64,000 nt of DNA from assembly GCA_014584695.1 (NCBI GenBank), contig JACTMI010000006.1, positions 1-64,000 of the forward strand, in the 5' to 3' direction. Source of the stretch: Acidobacteriota bacterium (GTDB taxonomy: Bacteria; Acidobacteriota; Thermoanaerobaculia; Multivoradales; JAGPDF01). Numbering within the stretch: position 1 is the first letter of the stretch; the number at the start of each line of letters is the position of its first letter. This document shows positions 1 through 17,326 of the stretch, in pieces. The notes below the pieces were generated by a model. That model was not told the origin of the DNA. It was given only the letters and a program-made list of their open reading frames with translations, and ran no database searches. The translations under genes were made by a program, and so were the position numbers.

Positions 1-261
1 CTCGCGGGGGCCGCGCTCGGCGCGGCGCCGGTGCTCTGGGCGCTGGCGCGCGGCGACGCCGCGGCCGGGCGGGCGCCGGCGGTGGCGGGCCGATCGATGG
101 CGCTGCGGGCCGGCGGCACGCTGGCTCTCGCGCTCGCGATCGCGCTCGGCAGCGGGGTCGAACGGACGCCGTACGTGGTCTGGGTGGGGCTGGCCTACGC
201 CGCCCTGCTGGTCGCGGAAACTCGCTGGACGGTGCGCTGGCTCGCCGTCCTGGGCAAGTAG
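1..261 (+). CDS. AtpI-like small membrane protein, 5' end outside window
   Basis: This reading frame is already open at base 1 and ends at a TAG 27 bases before atpB, so the gene starts outside the window. The visible 86 residues contain two hydrophobic stretches, one around 'LALALAIALGSG' and one around 'VVWVGLAYAALLVAE'. Position and size fit the poorly conserved subunit I (UncI) that often precedes atpB and helps c-ring assembly or Mg2+ handling. I see no diagnostic motif, so the assignment rests mainly on operon position. The first internal ATG is at base 31, but nothing suggests translation starts there. Confidence 0.6.
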   Translation, partial: LAGAALGAAPVLWALARGDAAAGRAPAVAGRSMALRAGGTLALALAIALGSGVERTPYVVWVGLAYAALLVAETRWTVRWLAVLGK

Positions 262-288
262 GGACGAGAGGCAACGGGGAGTCGGTCG

Positions 289-1549
<1,261 letters not shown>

Positions 1550-1604
1550 AGCGAGCCATCGACCCGGCGCGGGCCGTCCGCGGCCGCGCCGCTCGGGAGT
1601 CCAG

Positions 1605-2186
1605 ATGAATCGATCGAGAACGCTTTTCGCCGCGCTGGCCGGTGGCTTCGCCGCCGCCGCCGCGGCCGCCGCCGAAGGGGGCGAGCCCGGCGGCGTCTTC
1701 GCCGGCGACGTCGGCAACGCCCTGTGGACCCTGGTCATCTTCGGCCTGGTCGTCTTCGTGCTGGGCAAGTTCGCCTGGAAGCCGATCCTCAAGGGCCTCT
1801 CCGAGCGCGAGGCCTTCATCCGCACCTCGCTCGAACAGGCCAAGAAGGATCGCGAGGAGGCCGCGGCGCGCCTGCGCGAGTACGGCGAGAAGCTCGACCA
1901 GGCCCGCCAGGAGGCGAGCGCCATCGTCGAGGAGGCCCGCCGCGACGCCGACGAGGTCAAGCGGCGGCTGCAGGAGGAGGCGCAGCAGGAGGGGCGGCAG
2001 ATCGTCGAGCGCGCGCGGCGCGAGGTCGAGATCGCCTCCGAGACGGCCAAGAAGCAGCTCTTCACGCTGGCGGCCGACCTCGCCACCGGGGTCGCCGGCC
2101 GCATCCTCGAGCGCGAGCTGCGCCCCGAAGACCACCGGCGCCTGATCGACCAGGCGATCACCGAGATCGACCGGAGCGGCCAGTAG
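1605..2186 (+). CDS. atpF: F1Fo ATP synthase subunit b
   Basis: Peripheral-stalk subunit b, 193 residues. The N-terminus (residues 1-24, 'MNRSRTLFAALAGGF' and an Ala run) looks like a signal peptide, followed by the genuine membrane anchor at about residues 40-58 ('LWTLVIFGLVVFVLGKFAW'). After that comes a long charged coiled coil rich in Glu, Arg and Ala, as expected for the stator dimer. Family length is usually 155-170, so the extra residues are the leader. The stop is one base from the atpH start, implying coupled translation. The operon has one b gene and no b', so it should form a homodimer. Confidence 0.94.
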   Translation: MNRSRTLFAALAGGFAAAAAAAAEGGEPGGVFAGDVGNALWTLVIFGLVVFVLGKFAWKPILKGLSEREAFIRTSLEQAKKDREEAAARLREYGEKLDQARQEASAIVEEARRDADEVKRRLQEEAQQEGRQIVERARREVEIASETAKKQLFTLAADLATGVAGRILERELRPEDHRRLIDQAITEIDRSGQ

Positions 2187-2187
2187 G

Positions 2188-2784
2188 ATGCCCGGCGACG
2201 ACAAGCTGCTCGGCGTCGCCCGCATCTACGCCGAGGCGCTGCTCGGCCTCGCCGACCGCCGCGGCGAGAGCGAGCGCGTGCTCGACGAGCTCGAGGAGCT
2301 GGCGCGCTTCGGCGCCGAGCACCCCGCGCTCTCGGCCGATCTGCTGTCGCCGCTGGCCGACGCCGCGCACCGGCGGACGTCGCTCGAGAAGATGTTCCGC
2401 GGCCGCGCCAGCGACCTGCTGGTCGACGCGCTCCAGGTGCTCAACCGCCGCAACCGGCTGGGCCTGCTGTCGAGCATCGCCACCGCCTATCGCGCGGCCT
2501 TCCAGCGCGCGCGCAAGGTGCTCGACGTCCGCGTCCGCACCGCGGTGCCGCTCGGCGAGGCCGAGCGGGAGCGCATCCGCGCCGGGGTCGCGGCCCACAC
2601 CGGCCAGCGCGCGCGGCTGATCGAACAGGTCGAGCCGGAGCTGCTCGGCGGCCTGGTGGTGCAGGTGGGAGACGACAAGTACGACGCCAGCGTCCGCAAC
2701 CAGCTCGAGCGCCTGCACGGCCAGCTGCTCGAGCGCGCGACGCGAGAGATCATCGAGGCCAGAGGCCGGGTTTCCCGAGGGTGA
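2188..2784 (+). CDS. atpH: F1Fo ATP synthase subunit delta
   Basis: The delta (OSCP) subunit, 198 residues, links the peripheral stalk to the top of F1. The N-terminal helical domain has the characteristic '[16 protein letters not shown]' opening. The C-terminal part has '[28 protein letters not shown]', which ends the family signature (shown here only to name the region, residues about 150-180). It follows atpF by one base and precedes atpA by four, so the order b-delta-alpha is canonical. Nothing about it is odd. Confidence 0.95.
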   Translation: MPGDDKLLGVARIYAEALLGLADRRGESERVLDELEELARFGAEHPALSADLLSPLADAAHRRTSLEKMFRGRASDLLVDALQVLNRRNRLGLLSSIATAYRAAFQRARKVLDVRVRTAVPLGEAERERIRAGVAAHTGQRARLIEQVEPELLGGLVVQVGDDKYDASVRNQLERLHGQLLERATREIIEARGRVSRG

Positions 2785-2788
2785 AGCG

Positions 2789-6871
<4,083 letters not shown>

Positions 6872-6876
6872 GGGCC

Positions 6877-7272
6877 GTGGCCGCCTCCTTCCGCGTCTCC
6901 GTCGTCACCCCCGAGCGCGAGGTGCTGGCGCTCGCGGCGCGCTTCGTCGCGCTGCCCTCCTTCGACGGCGAGATCGGCATCCTGGCGCGACGGGCGCCGC
7001 TGCTCACCCAGCTCGGCTCGGGCGCGCTGCGCATCGAGGCCGCCGAGGGCGGCACCCGCACGCTGTTCGTCTCCGGCGGTTTCGCCCAGATGGTCGACGA
7101 CAAGCTGACCGTGCTGACCGAGGAGGCGCTCGAGCCGGCGGCCGTGACGGCCGAGGCGGCCCGGCGCGATCTGGCGGCCGCAGCCGCGCTGCCCGCCCGC
7201 TCCGAAGTCGAAGCGACCAAGAAGCAGCGCGCGCAGGATCGCGCCCGGGCTCTGACCCGCGCCGCGCGCTGA
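6877..7272 (+). CDS. atpC: F1Fo ATP synthase subunit epsilon
   Basis: Small rotor subunit that couples and inhibits F1, 131 residues from a GTG at 6877, five bases after the atpD stop. The N-terminal beta-sandwich domain is recognisable ('FRVSVVTPEREVLA', 'LPSFDGEIGILARRAPLL', 'LFVSGGFAQMVDDKLTVL'). The C-terminal part is Ala/Arg-rich and helical. A GTG start is needed because there is no ATG in frame near the homologous start. It is the last gene of the operon; the next gene is convergent, 90 bases away. Confidence 0.94.
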   Translation: MAASFRVSVVTPEREVLALAARFVALPSFDGEIGILARRAPLLTQLGSGALRIEAAEGGTRTLFVSGGFAQMVDDKLTVLTEEALEPAAVTAEAARRDLAAAAALPARSEVEATKKQRAQDRARALTRAAR

Positions 7273-7362
7273 AGCGCCACCTCGTTCCCGCGCACCGTTC
7301 GCCCCCCCCTCGGCCGCCACGCGCAGCCGCGGGGGCCGTCTGCTCGGCGCCTTCGCCCGAGC

Positions 7363-10427
<3,065 letters not shown>

Positions 10428-10431
<4 letters not shown>

Positions 10432-11015
10432 CGCGGCCCCTCGGCCGGCCCCCGGCGGCCCAGCTCGCGCTGGAGCCAGGCGCGCGCCCGCAGCCACTCG
10501 CGCTGCGCCGTGCGCAGGGAGACGCCGAGCGCCTCGGCGGTCTCCTCCTCCGAGAAGCCGGCGAAGTAGCGGCACTCGACCACCCGCGCCAGCCGCTCGC
10601 TGTGGGCGCGCAGCCGCTCGAGCGCGCGGTCGACGTCGAGCAGCCGCTCGGCCTGGCTCTCGACCGCCGCCAAGTCGTCCTCGAGCGTCACCCTCTGCGC
10701 TTGCGGTCCGCCCCGCTTGCCCGCCGTGCGCGCGCGCGCGAAGTCGATCAGCACCTGACGCATGGCGCGCGCCGAGATCGCCAGGAAGTGCCCGCGGTCG
10801 CGCACGTCGAGCGCGGTCTGCTCCGCGAGCTTGAGGTAGGCCTCGTGGACGAGGCCGGTGGTGTCGAGCGTCCCGCCGGGGCGCTGGCGGCGCAGGTGGC
10901 CGTGCGCGATCCGCCTGAGCTCGTCGTAGACCATCGGCACCAGGCGGTCGAAGGCGCCCGTCTCGCCCTCGCGCAGGGCGCGCAGCAGCAGCGTCACCTC
11001 GCCGATCTCGGCCAT
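10428..11015 (-). CDS. ECF-like sigma factor (TIGR02999 type)
   Basis: Small sigma-70 family protein, 195 residues. It shows 'LVHEAYLKLAEQ' and 'FLAISARAMRQVLIDFARAR', hallmarks of the ECF-like group common in Acidobacteria and Planctomycetes, then a sigma region 4 helix-turn-helix ('GFSEEETAEALGVSLRTAQREW', positions about 150-171). No anti-sigma gene is adjacent. Instead its stop overlaps the start of a TPR kinase, and in this group phosphorylation by a neighbouring kinase is thought to replace the anti-sigma factor. A sister gene lies at 46423-47037. Confidence 0.92.
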
Positions 11016-11095
11016 CGGTCCGTCGCTCTCTCCGCGGATCGGTCGGGCATGTTACCAGCCGCGCCACGGCGCCGACATCGGCTAGGCTCGCGCCG

Positions 11096-11737
11096 GTGAC
11101 CAGCGGGCGCTCCGCGTACGAACCCGCCTTCGGCGAGGAAGAGGCCGGTCCGGTGGTGGCCGAGGCGGCCGCCGCCCGTGCCACTTTCGAGCGCGCGAGC
11201 CGCGCCTACCTGGCCTCGCCGCTGCCCTGGCTCGCCTGGGCGGTGCTGCTGCCGGCGGCGGCGCTGGCGACTCCGGCGGCTTTCCGCGGCATGCGGGAGG
11301 CCGGCGTGCTGCTGCTCTGGTCGATCGCCATCCTCGCCGGCGGCGCGGTCGAGGGGCTCGCGCTGCTCGGCGCCCGGCGCGGCGCCAGCGGCGGACCGCT
11401 CGGCGCCTGGGCGATGCGGGTCCAGGGCAACCTCTCCTTGGCCGCGCTCGCGCTGTCGGCGGCGCTGGTGGCCGCCGGTGCCCCGGCCCTGTTGCCCGGG
11501 CTCTGGTTGCTGCTGCTCGGCCACTCGTTCTTCGCGCTGGGCGGGCTGTCGCTGCCCGCGCTGCGGCGGGCTGGCCTGGTCTATCAGGTGGGCGGACTGC
11601 TCGCGCTGCTGCCGGGCGTGCCGGCGCTCGTCGCCTTCGCCGCCGCGACCGCGGCGGGCAACCTGTGGGTCGCCCTCGGCATCGCCCGGCGGCGGGCGCG
11701 GGATCAGGCGGCGCGGCTGGAGTCGGGCAGGGCGTAG
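11096..11737 (+). CDS. Hypothetical polytopic membrane protein
   Basis: Unrecognised 213-residue protein starting with GTG. After a polar N-terminus of about 45 residues come five to six hydrophobic helices rich in Ala and Leu ('PWLAWAVLLPAAALATP', 'GVLLLWSIAILAGGAVEGLALL', 'LAALALSAALVAAGAPALLPG', 'LLALLPGVPALVAFAAATAAG'). No conserved motif is visible. It starts 80 bases from the divergent sigma/kinase operon and its 3' end overlaps the convergent RDD gene by 34 bases. The reading frame is consistent and has the local codon bias, but no function can be offered. Confidence 0.7.
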   Translation: MTSGRSAYEPAFGEEEAGPVVAEAAAARATFERASRAYLASPLPWLAWAVLLPAAALATPAAFRGMREAGVLLLWSIAILAGGAVEGLALLGARRGASGGPLGAWAMRVQGNLSLAALALSAALVAAGAPALLPGLWLLLLGHSFFALGGLSLPALRRAGLVYQVGGLLALLPGVPALVAFAAATAAGNLWVALGIARRRARDQAARLESGRA

Positions 11738-12432
11738 GCGACCGAGCCCGACAGGCGGTCGACCAGCGAGCGGCCGGTGAGCGCCAGCAGGCCGGCCACT
11801 CCGAGCGTCGCCCAGGTCAACCAGTCGCCTGCCCAGCGCATCGCCGTCTGGCCGAACGACAGCGGCTCGCCGGTGGTCGATCGGGCGATCATGCCAGCCC
11901 AGGCCATGCCCGGCGTCTGGCCCCAGAAGGCGAGCGAGATCACCGAGTAGAGGAAGCTGAAGGCGAGCAGGAAGAGCGCCAGCGGCGGCACCGCGGCGAG
12001 GTCGAGCGCGGCGCCCAGGCGCTGCGCGCCGAGCGCCGCGACCGCGCCCACCGCGGCGAGCACGATCAGATCCCCCGCGGTGGCGCGCAGGCGGACGGCG
12101 AGCGGCGCTCGCCGCTCCTCGTCGCGCGGTGCCGCCGGTGCGGTGACGGCCGGCACCGGCGTCGGGCGCGGGCGCTCGGCGGCCGCCGGCGGCTCGGCCG
12201 CCCGCGCGCGGGCGCTGGAGGCGGCCGGCCGGGACGGCGGCGCCCCCTCCTCGAACAGCGGCAGCGAGTCGGTCGGCTCGGGACGCGGCGGCCGCCGGCC
12301 GGCGGGGCGGCGCGGGGCCGGCGACCGCAGCTCCGCTTCACTCGCCCCGTCCGCGTCGGCGGGGGGCGGCGCGGCCGCGGGTGCGAGCGGCAGATCGAAC
12401 AGGCCGGGCTCTTCGGAGGAGTGTGGGCTCAT
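11704..12432 (-). CDS. RDD-family membrane protein with Pro/Ala-rich N-terminus
   Basis: 242 residues. Residues 1-120 are a disordered Pro/Ala/Arg-rich tail containing the repeated short motif 'LFDLPL' / 'SLPLFEEG'. Residues about 125-240 form an RDD domain: the family Arg-Asp-Asp pattern is represented by 'VRLRATAGDLIVLAAVG' in the first helix, followed by 'FWGQTPGMAWAGMIARS', the typical 'G.TPGK...' loop. RDD proteins are small integral membrane proteins, some linked to Na+/H+ exchange; the role here is unknown. The ATG overlaps the TGA of the upstream TPR gene, so the two form a two-gene operon. Confidence 0.82.
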   Translation of the reverse strand: MSPHSSEEPGLFDLPLAPAAAPPPADADGASEAELRSPAPRRPAGRRPPRPEPTDSLPLFEEGAPPSRPAASSARARAAEPPAAAERPRPTPVPAVTAPAAPRDEERRAPLAVRLRATAGDLIVLAAVGAVAALGAQRLGAALDLAAVPPLALFLLAFSFLYSVISLAFWGQTPGMAWAGMIARSTTGEPLSFGQTAMRWAGDWLTWATLGVAGLLALTGRSLVDRLSGSVAYALPDSSRAA

Positions 12433-14558
12433 CGGACCGGAAGATACTTGACCAGGATGCGGTAGAGGAGATCCTCCTCGCGGCCGGCGTAGGTCGCCGC
12501 GAAGCGGTCGAGGCGCTCGAGCACGGGATCGGCGGCGTCCAGCTTGCGCGCCTCGGCGAAGCGCTCGCGCGCCGCCTGCGGATCGTTGCGCTGCAGGTCG
12601 AGAACGCCGAGGTTGTAGTAGCTGTCGACGATCAGGCGGTCGAGGTCGCGGTTGTCCTTCTCGTTCTCCCGCCGCCGCCAGAGCAGGCTGAGCGCGAATT
12701 CGTAGTCGCCCTGCTGCAGCAGCCGCAGCTCCTCGGCGAACGGCGCCAGCCGCTCCCGGGCGGTGACCGCGAGCTCCGCCGCGTCGGCGTCGAGCGGCGC
12801 GATCTGGGCCGCCTGCTCGAGCTGCGACCGGGCGCGCGCGTTCTCGCCGCTGGCGAGCGCCCGGCCGGCACCCTCGATCAGCTCGCGGCGCCGCTGCGCC
12901 AGGGCCGGCGCGAGCTGAGGCTTCTCGCTCTCGCGCAGCAGCGCCTCCCATTGCGAGACCAGCGACTGCGCCTCGGAATAGTGCGGGTCCTGCGGCGCCA
13001 GGCGGCGCAGTTGGGCGATGGCGATCGCGGTCTTGCCCTCGGCGTGGAGCTGCTGGGCGCGCTCGACCGGGCTCACCGCCTGGGGCACCGGCGTGGCGGG
13101 ACCCGCCTTGGCGTTGGGAAACAGCTGGCTCCACCGGCTGGCCACGAACCAGCCCCCGCCGGCGAGCAACGCCAGCACCGCGCCGCCGATCAGCAGGAAG
13201 CGCCCGGTCGGCGCGGAGGAGCGCTGGGCGACGCGGGGCGCGGCGGCGCGACCGGCCGCGGCGCGCCGCGGCGGCGCGGCCGCCATGCCCGGGTCGGGCG
13301 GCACCAGGATCTCCTCGGAGAGCTGGTCGCGCGCCACGGTCGCGGCGCGCGCCGGCGCCGGAGCGCCGAATCCCGGACTGGCCGGCGCCGGCGGCTCGAT
13401 CGGCGGCAACGTCCGCGGGGGAGCCGCCGCCGCTCCGCCCGCGGCGCGCTCGGCCAGCTTCTCGAGGTACTCCTGCGCCAGCACGTAGCCCGGCTGCAGC
13501 TCGAGCACCCGGCGGAACTCCGCCTCGGCGCCCGCGGAGTCCCCGCTGTCGAAGCGGGCGACCGCGTCGTGGAAGATCTCCTCGACCTCGCGCTCGCGCT
13601 CGGCCTTGAGCTGCCGCGCCTGCTCGATCCGGCGGGCCGCCTCCTGGTGGTCGATGTCGATCAGGAAGATCCGGGACCAGGAGTCGATCGCGCTCTGGTG
13701 CTCGCCGCGGTCGAAGGCCGCCTGCCCCTCCCGCAGGAGCTCGGCGATCCGCCCCTCGCCCTCCGGCGCGGGCGCCGCCACGTCTTCGAGGTCGAAGCCC
13801 GACGGCAGCTCGGACGGCAGCGAGAAGTCGAGCTCCGGCAGCTCGAGGTCGGCCTCGCCGCCGCCGGCCGTCTCGGCCAGGTCGGCGAAGGAACCGCTGG
13901 CGAAGGTGGTCTCGCGCGCGGCGGGGCGCTCGCGCCCGGGCTCGAACTCCGCCAGGCCGGGGTGCGTGGGGTCGAGCGAGCGCGCCTTGCGCAGCAGCCG
14001 TTCGGCCTCGTCGGTCTCGCCGACGGCGCGCGCCTGACGCGCCGACTCGAGAAAGGTGAGCACGTAGGGCTCGGCTTCGAGCCGTACCTGCGCCTGCTCG
14101 ACCAGCTCCCGCAGGCGCGGATCGGCCGCCACCGCCCGGCGCTCGCTCTCGGCGAGCGCCAGCGCTGGCGCGAACTGCCGGGCTTCGACGAGCTCGGTGA
14201 GCCGTCGTGCCAAGTCGGCGGGCGAAGTGGGGGTCGCGGCCCCCGCCGACCCGGGGACGCCGAGGCTCAGCCCCGCGAGCTCGCCGAACTCGGCCCGGGC
14301 GGGGGCCGCGGCCTGGGGCGGAGTCTGGGGTGCGCTCGCCAGCAGGTCCTGGAAGGCCTGCGGGGGGCTGCCACCGTGGATCATCTGCTGCAGCACGCGC
14401 GCCGGTCCGAACTGCGAATCGAGCCGGAGCACGAAGTCACAGCCGAGCAGGGCCTCCTGCCGGCTCCCCTGGCTGGCGAGCTGCAGCGTCTGGCGATAGG
14501 TGGTGAGGATCCGGTGCTGGACGTCCGGGGGGAGCGACGGATCGCCGGGATAGGTCAT
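12429..14558 (-). CDS. TPR-containing single-pass membrane protein
   Basis: 709-residue protein with no recognised catalytic domain. It has TPR-like helical pairs at about 120-200, 275-370 and 485-700, separated by low-complexity Ala/Pro/Glu linkers. One transmembrane helix lies at 453-473 ('FLLIGGAVLALLAGGGWFV'), so there is a cytoplasmic half and a presumably periplasmic TPR half. The segment 'LELPELDFSLPSELPSGFD' (about 238-256) resembles acidic linkers of gliding/FrzS-like scaffold proteins, but that is only a resemblance. The start at 14558 fits the beginning of helical sequence. It is translationally coupled to the RDD protein. Confidence 0.78.
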   Translation of the reverse strand: MTYPGDPSLPPDVQHRILTTYRQTLQLASQGSRQEALLGCDFVLRLDSQFGPARVLQQMIHGGSPPQAFQDLLASAPQTPPQAAAPARAEFGELAGLSLGVPGSAGAATPTSPADLARRLTELVEARQFAPALALAESERRAVAADPRLRELVEQAQVRLEAEPYVLTFLESARQARAVGETDEAERLLRKARSLDPTHPGLAEFEPGRERPAARETTFASGSFADLAETAGGGEADLELPELDFSLPSELPSGFDLEDVAAPAPEGEGRIAELLREGQAAFDRGEHQSAIDSWSRIFLIDIDHQEAARRIEQARQLKAEREREVEEIFHDAVARFDSGDSAGAEAEFRRVLELQPGYVLAQEYLEKLAERAAGGAAAAPPRTLPPIEPPAPASPGFGAPAPARAATVARDQLSEEILVPPDPGMAAAPPRRAAAGRAAAPRVAQRSSAPTGRFLLIGGAVLALLAGGGWFVASRWSQLFPNAKAGPATPVPQAVSPVERAQQLHAEGKTAIAIAQLRRLAPQDPHYSEAQSLVSQWEALLRESEKPQLAPALAQRRRELIEGAGRALASGENARARSQLEQAAQIAPLDADAAELAVTARERLAPFAEELRLLQQGDYEFALSLLWRRRENEKDNRDLDRLIVDSYYNLGVLDLQRNDPQAARERFAEARKLDAADPVLERLDRFAATYAGREEDLLYRILVKYLPVR

Positions 14559-14605
14559 GAGGCTCGCGCGCCTTGGTCCTTTCGAGTCCGGATACAGCTG
14601 GGATG

Positions 14606-16051
14606 TTAGCAGACGCCGCCCGGGCCCACCACCGCGGCGCGCTCGGCGAGCGCGGCGGCCAGCCGCTGCGGCAGACCGGCGAAGGAGCCCGAGGACATCG
14701 TCACCACGACGTCGCCGGCGCCGAGCTCGCCGAGCAGCGCCGGCAGCAGCTCCTCGACGCTCGCGGCGAGCGTGGTCACCGTGCCCCGGCGGGTGAGCTC
14801 GGAGGCCAAGGCGTCGAGATCGAGCCGCTCTTCCGGCGCCAGCCGGTCGCGATGATAGAGCGGCGCCAGGAAGACCCGCGCGGCGGGCGCGAAGGCCGCG
14901 AGATAGCCCGCGGCCAGGAAGGCGCGGCCGGCGGTCAGGCTGCGCGGCTCGAAACAGGCGACGAGACGGCGACCCGCGAAGCGCTCGGCCAGCGCGGCGA
15001 GCGTCTTGGCGACCGCGGTCGGATGGTGGGCGAAGTCGTCGAGCACCGTGACGCCGTTGGCCTCGGCCACCACCTCCTGACGGCGGCGGACGCCGCGAAA
15101 GCTCGCGAACGCCGCCGCGATCGCCGCCGGGGCGATGCCGTCGGCGCGCGCCGCGGCCCACACCGCGAGCGCGTTGGCGACGTTGTGCTCGCCCCACAGG
15201 CCGAGGTCGAGCTCGTGCGCGCCACCGCCGCGCTCGACCAGCCGAAAGCGGGCGCCGCCCGGCCGCGCCGTCACGGCGCCGTCCAAGCGCACGTCGGCGT
15301 CCGCGGCGCGACCGTAGAGCTCGACGCGACAGCGCGCCGCGGCCACCAGCTCGCGCACCCCGGGCTCGTCCGCGCATGCGATCACCCGCCCCGCTGGCGG
15401 CATCAGCGCCAGCAGTTGCCGGTACGCCTCGAGCAGCGACTCCGCGGTCGGATAGAGGTCGACGTGGTCGTGTTCGACCGAGGTCAGGATTAGGGTCTCC
15501 GGCTTGTAGTGGAGGAACTTCGCCCCGCGATCGAAGTAGGCGGCGTTGTACTCGTCGCCCTCGACCACGAAACGCTCGCCGCCGCCGCGACGGAAGCTCG
15601 TCCCGAGGTCGACCGGCAGCCCGCCGACCAGGTAGCCCGGGTCACGCCCGGCGCGCGTGAGCACCCAGGCCGCGAGCGCCGTGGTGGTCGTCTTGCCGTG
15701 GGTGCCGGCGATCACCAAGGGGCGGCGGTCGCCGAGGAAGAAGCGCGCCAGAGCCTCCGGCATCGACAGCCGCGGCAGACCGAGCCGTTCGACCTCGACC
15801 GCCTCCGGGTTGTGGCGCGGCACGGCGTTGCCGACCACCACGAGGTCGGGCCGGGGCTCGAGGTGAGCCGGATCGAAGCCCTGGAAGGGGCGGATTCCGG
15901 CGCGCTCGAGCAGGGTCGACATCGGGGGATAGAGCGGCCCGTCGCTACCCGTCAGCAGATGGCCTTCGGCTTGCAAGAGGCAGGCTAACGGAGCCATTCC
16001 CGTCCCGCCGATGGCGATCAAGTGGATGTGCAGTCGAGCGGCGTGGGGCAC
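14606..16051 (-). CDS. mpl: UDP-MurNAc:tripeptide ligase Mpl (peptidoglycan recycling)
   Basis: Mur ligase, 481 residues, joins L-Ala-gamma-D-Glu-mDAP recovered from old peptidoglycan to UDP-N-acetylmuramate in the cytoplasm. Visible features are 'HLIAIGGTGMAPLACLL' at the N-terminus, the ATP loop 'GTHGKTTTTALAAW', the Mpl-specific 'EGDEYNAAYFDRGAKFLHY' and 'DDFAHHPTAV'. These separate it from MurC, which it otherwise resembles. The start is taken as GTG at 16051, since no ATG is in frame before the conserved N-terminus. Its presence implies a diderm with meso-DAP and some wall recycling. It faces the DUF1573 gene across a 93-base divergent gap. Confidence 0.92.
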   Translation of the reverse strand: MPHAARLHIHLIAIGGTGMAPLACLLQAEGHLLTGSDGPLYPPMSTLLERAGIRPFQGFDPAHLEPRPDLVVVGNAVPRHNPEAVEVERLGLPRLSMPEALARFFLGDRRPLVIAGTHGKTTTTALAAWVLTRAGRDPGYLVGGLPVDLGTSFRRGGGERFVVEGDEYNAAYFDRGAKFLHYKPETLILTSVEHDHVDLYPTAESLLEAYRQLLALMPPAGRVIACADEPGVRELVAAARCRVELYGRAADADVRLDGAVTARPGGARFRLVERGGGAHELDLGLWGEHNVANALAVWAAARADGIAPAAIAAAFASFRGVRRRQEVVAEANGVTVLDDFAHHPTAVAKTLAALAERFAGRRLVACFEPRSLTAGRAFLAAGYLAAFAPAARVFLAPLYHRDRLAPEERLDLDALASELTRRGTVTTLAASVEELLPALLGELGAGDVVVTMSSGSFAGLPQRLAAALAERAAVVGPGGVC

Positions 16052-16144
16052 GGAGCCTCGCGAGGACAGGGGGCGGAGGATACCATTGCGGGCCGCGGCC
16101 GACCGGCCGTGCGAGCCCCTTGATCGGGCCACGGAGGAGAACCG

Positions 16145-17176
16145 ATGCAGCCACGCAGTTTCGCCAAATTGACGCTCGGCCTGGCGCTCGTCGCCGCGAC
16201 CGCGGCGTTCGCCCAGGCGCCGGCCACGACGCCGGCCGCCGCGCCGCAAGTCGTCGTCGCGGAGCCGGTGCACGACGCCGGCTCGGTGTCGAAGGGAGAG
16301 AAGGTCACCGTCGACTTCGTGCTCGAGAACCGCGGCAGCGCCGAGCTCGAGGTCACCGACGTGCGGCCGGCCTGCGGCTGCACGGTCGCCTCGTTCGACC
16401 GCAAGATCGCCCCCGGCGGCAAGGGCAAGGTCCACGCCGTGCTCGACACGGTCGACTTCCAGGGCGCGATCGCCAAGACGGTCACCGTGCTCACCAACGA
16501 CCCGGCCAACCCGAAGCTGACGCTCACCATCAAGGCGAAGATCGAGCCGCACGTCGCCGTCTTCCCCGGCTACGCGCGCTACGTCTACGTCCAGACGCTG
16601 GAGCCCGGCACCCTCGTCCAGACTTTGTGGGCGCTCGACCAGCAGGACTTCCGGGTGCTCGAAGTCCAGTCGCCCTATCCGTTCATCCACGCGACGCTGC
16701 GCGAGGCCGCGGAGGACGAGCGGCACGCCGACGGCATCGGCCGCCAGTGGCGCATCGAGATGTCCATCCAGCCCGACGCCACGGTCGGCCCGCTGCGCGA
16801 GTTCCTGGTGGTCAAGACGAATCACCCGAAGCAGAAGGAGGTCCGCATTCCGATCTCCGGCTTCGTCCGCCCGCTGCTGCACGTGACGCCCCAGGTCGCC
16901 GATTTCGGCGCCGTCGACGGGCTCTCCGAGCCGCGCGAGATCGAGCTGACGCTGGTCAACTTCGGCAACGACACGATCACCATCGAGGGCATCGACAGCG
17001 ACCGCAAGGGGGTCGCGGCCAAGGCGATGGCGACCGAGCTCGGCCGCCGCTTCAAGATCCTGGTCACGCTCTCGCCCGAGGCCGGCAAGGGCCATCTCGC
17101 CGGCACGCTCAAGATCAAGACCTCGAACCCGAAGATGCCGGTGGTCGAGCTGCCGGTCAAGGCCGCCGTTTCGTAA
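16145..17176 (+). CDS. Secreted DUF1573 protein
   Basis: 343 residues with a signal peptide (cleavage after 'AFAQ', about residue 24). The DUF1573 core is clear: 'VDFVLENRGSAELEV' followed by 'VRPACGCTVASFD' with the conserved CGCT, and 'VTVLTNDPANPKLTLTIK'. A second Ig-like half occurs at about 235-343 ('VADFGAVDG...LTLVNFGNDTITI'). Such proteins have ASPM/SPD-2/Hydin-like beta folds and are typically periplasmic or outer-surface. The enzymatic role is unknown, and none is likely. An AGGAGAACCG precedes the ATG. Confidence 0.88.
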   Translation: MQPRSFAKLTLGLALVAATAAFAQAPATTPAAAPQVVVAEPVHDAGSVSKGEKVTVDFVLENRGSAELEVTDVRPACGCTVASFDRKIAPGGKGKVHAVLDTVDFQGAIAKTVTVLTNDPANPKLTLTIKAKIEPHVAVFPGYARYVYVQTLEPGTLVQTLWALDQQDFRVLEVQSPYPFIHATLREAAEDERHADGIGRQWRIEMSIQPDATVGPLREFLVVKTNHPKQKEVRIPISGFVRPLLHVTPQVADFGAVDGLSEPREIELTLVNFGNDTITIEGIDSDRKGVAAKAMATELGRRFKILVTLSPEAGKGHLAGTLKIKTSNPKMPVVELPVKAAVS

Positions 17177-17188
17177 TGCCGATCTCAC

Positions 17189-17272
17189 AGGGGAGGGCAC
17201 GCGCCCTCCCCTCGGCCAGCGGAGTGAATCCGCTGGCCTCACCCCTCCGCGGTCGCGAGCCTCGCGGCTCGC
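17189..17272. terminator. Three consecutive hairpins between convergent genes
   Basis: Three hairpins lie in a row between the DUF1573 gene and rph, which converge. They are a 10-bp stem with a 4-base loop (17189-17198/17203-17212), a 9-bp stem with a 7-base loop (GGCCAGCGG/CCGCTGGCC, 17214-17222/17230-17238), and a 7-bp stem with a 4-base loop (GCGAGCC/GGCTCGC, 17255-17261/17266-17272). None is followed by a T-tract on either strand, so they may act as a bidirectional Rho-assisted terminator or as mRNA-stabilising ends. Confidence 0.6.
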
Positions 17273-17326
17273 TCTTGGACGTTGAGTCTGGGAGGTCTTG
17301 GGGCGGGAATCTTGGCGGGTGGCGGG

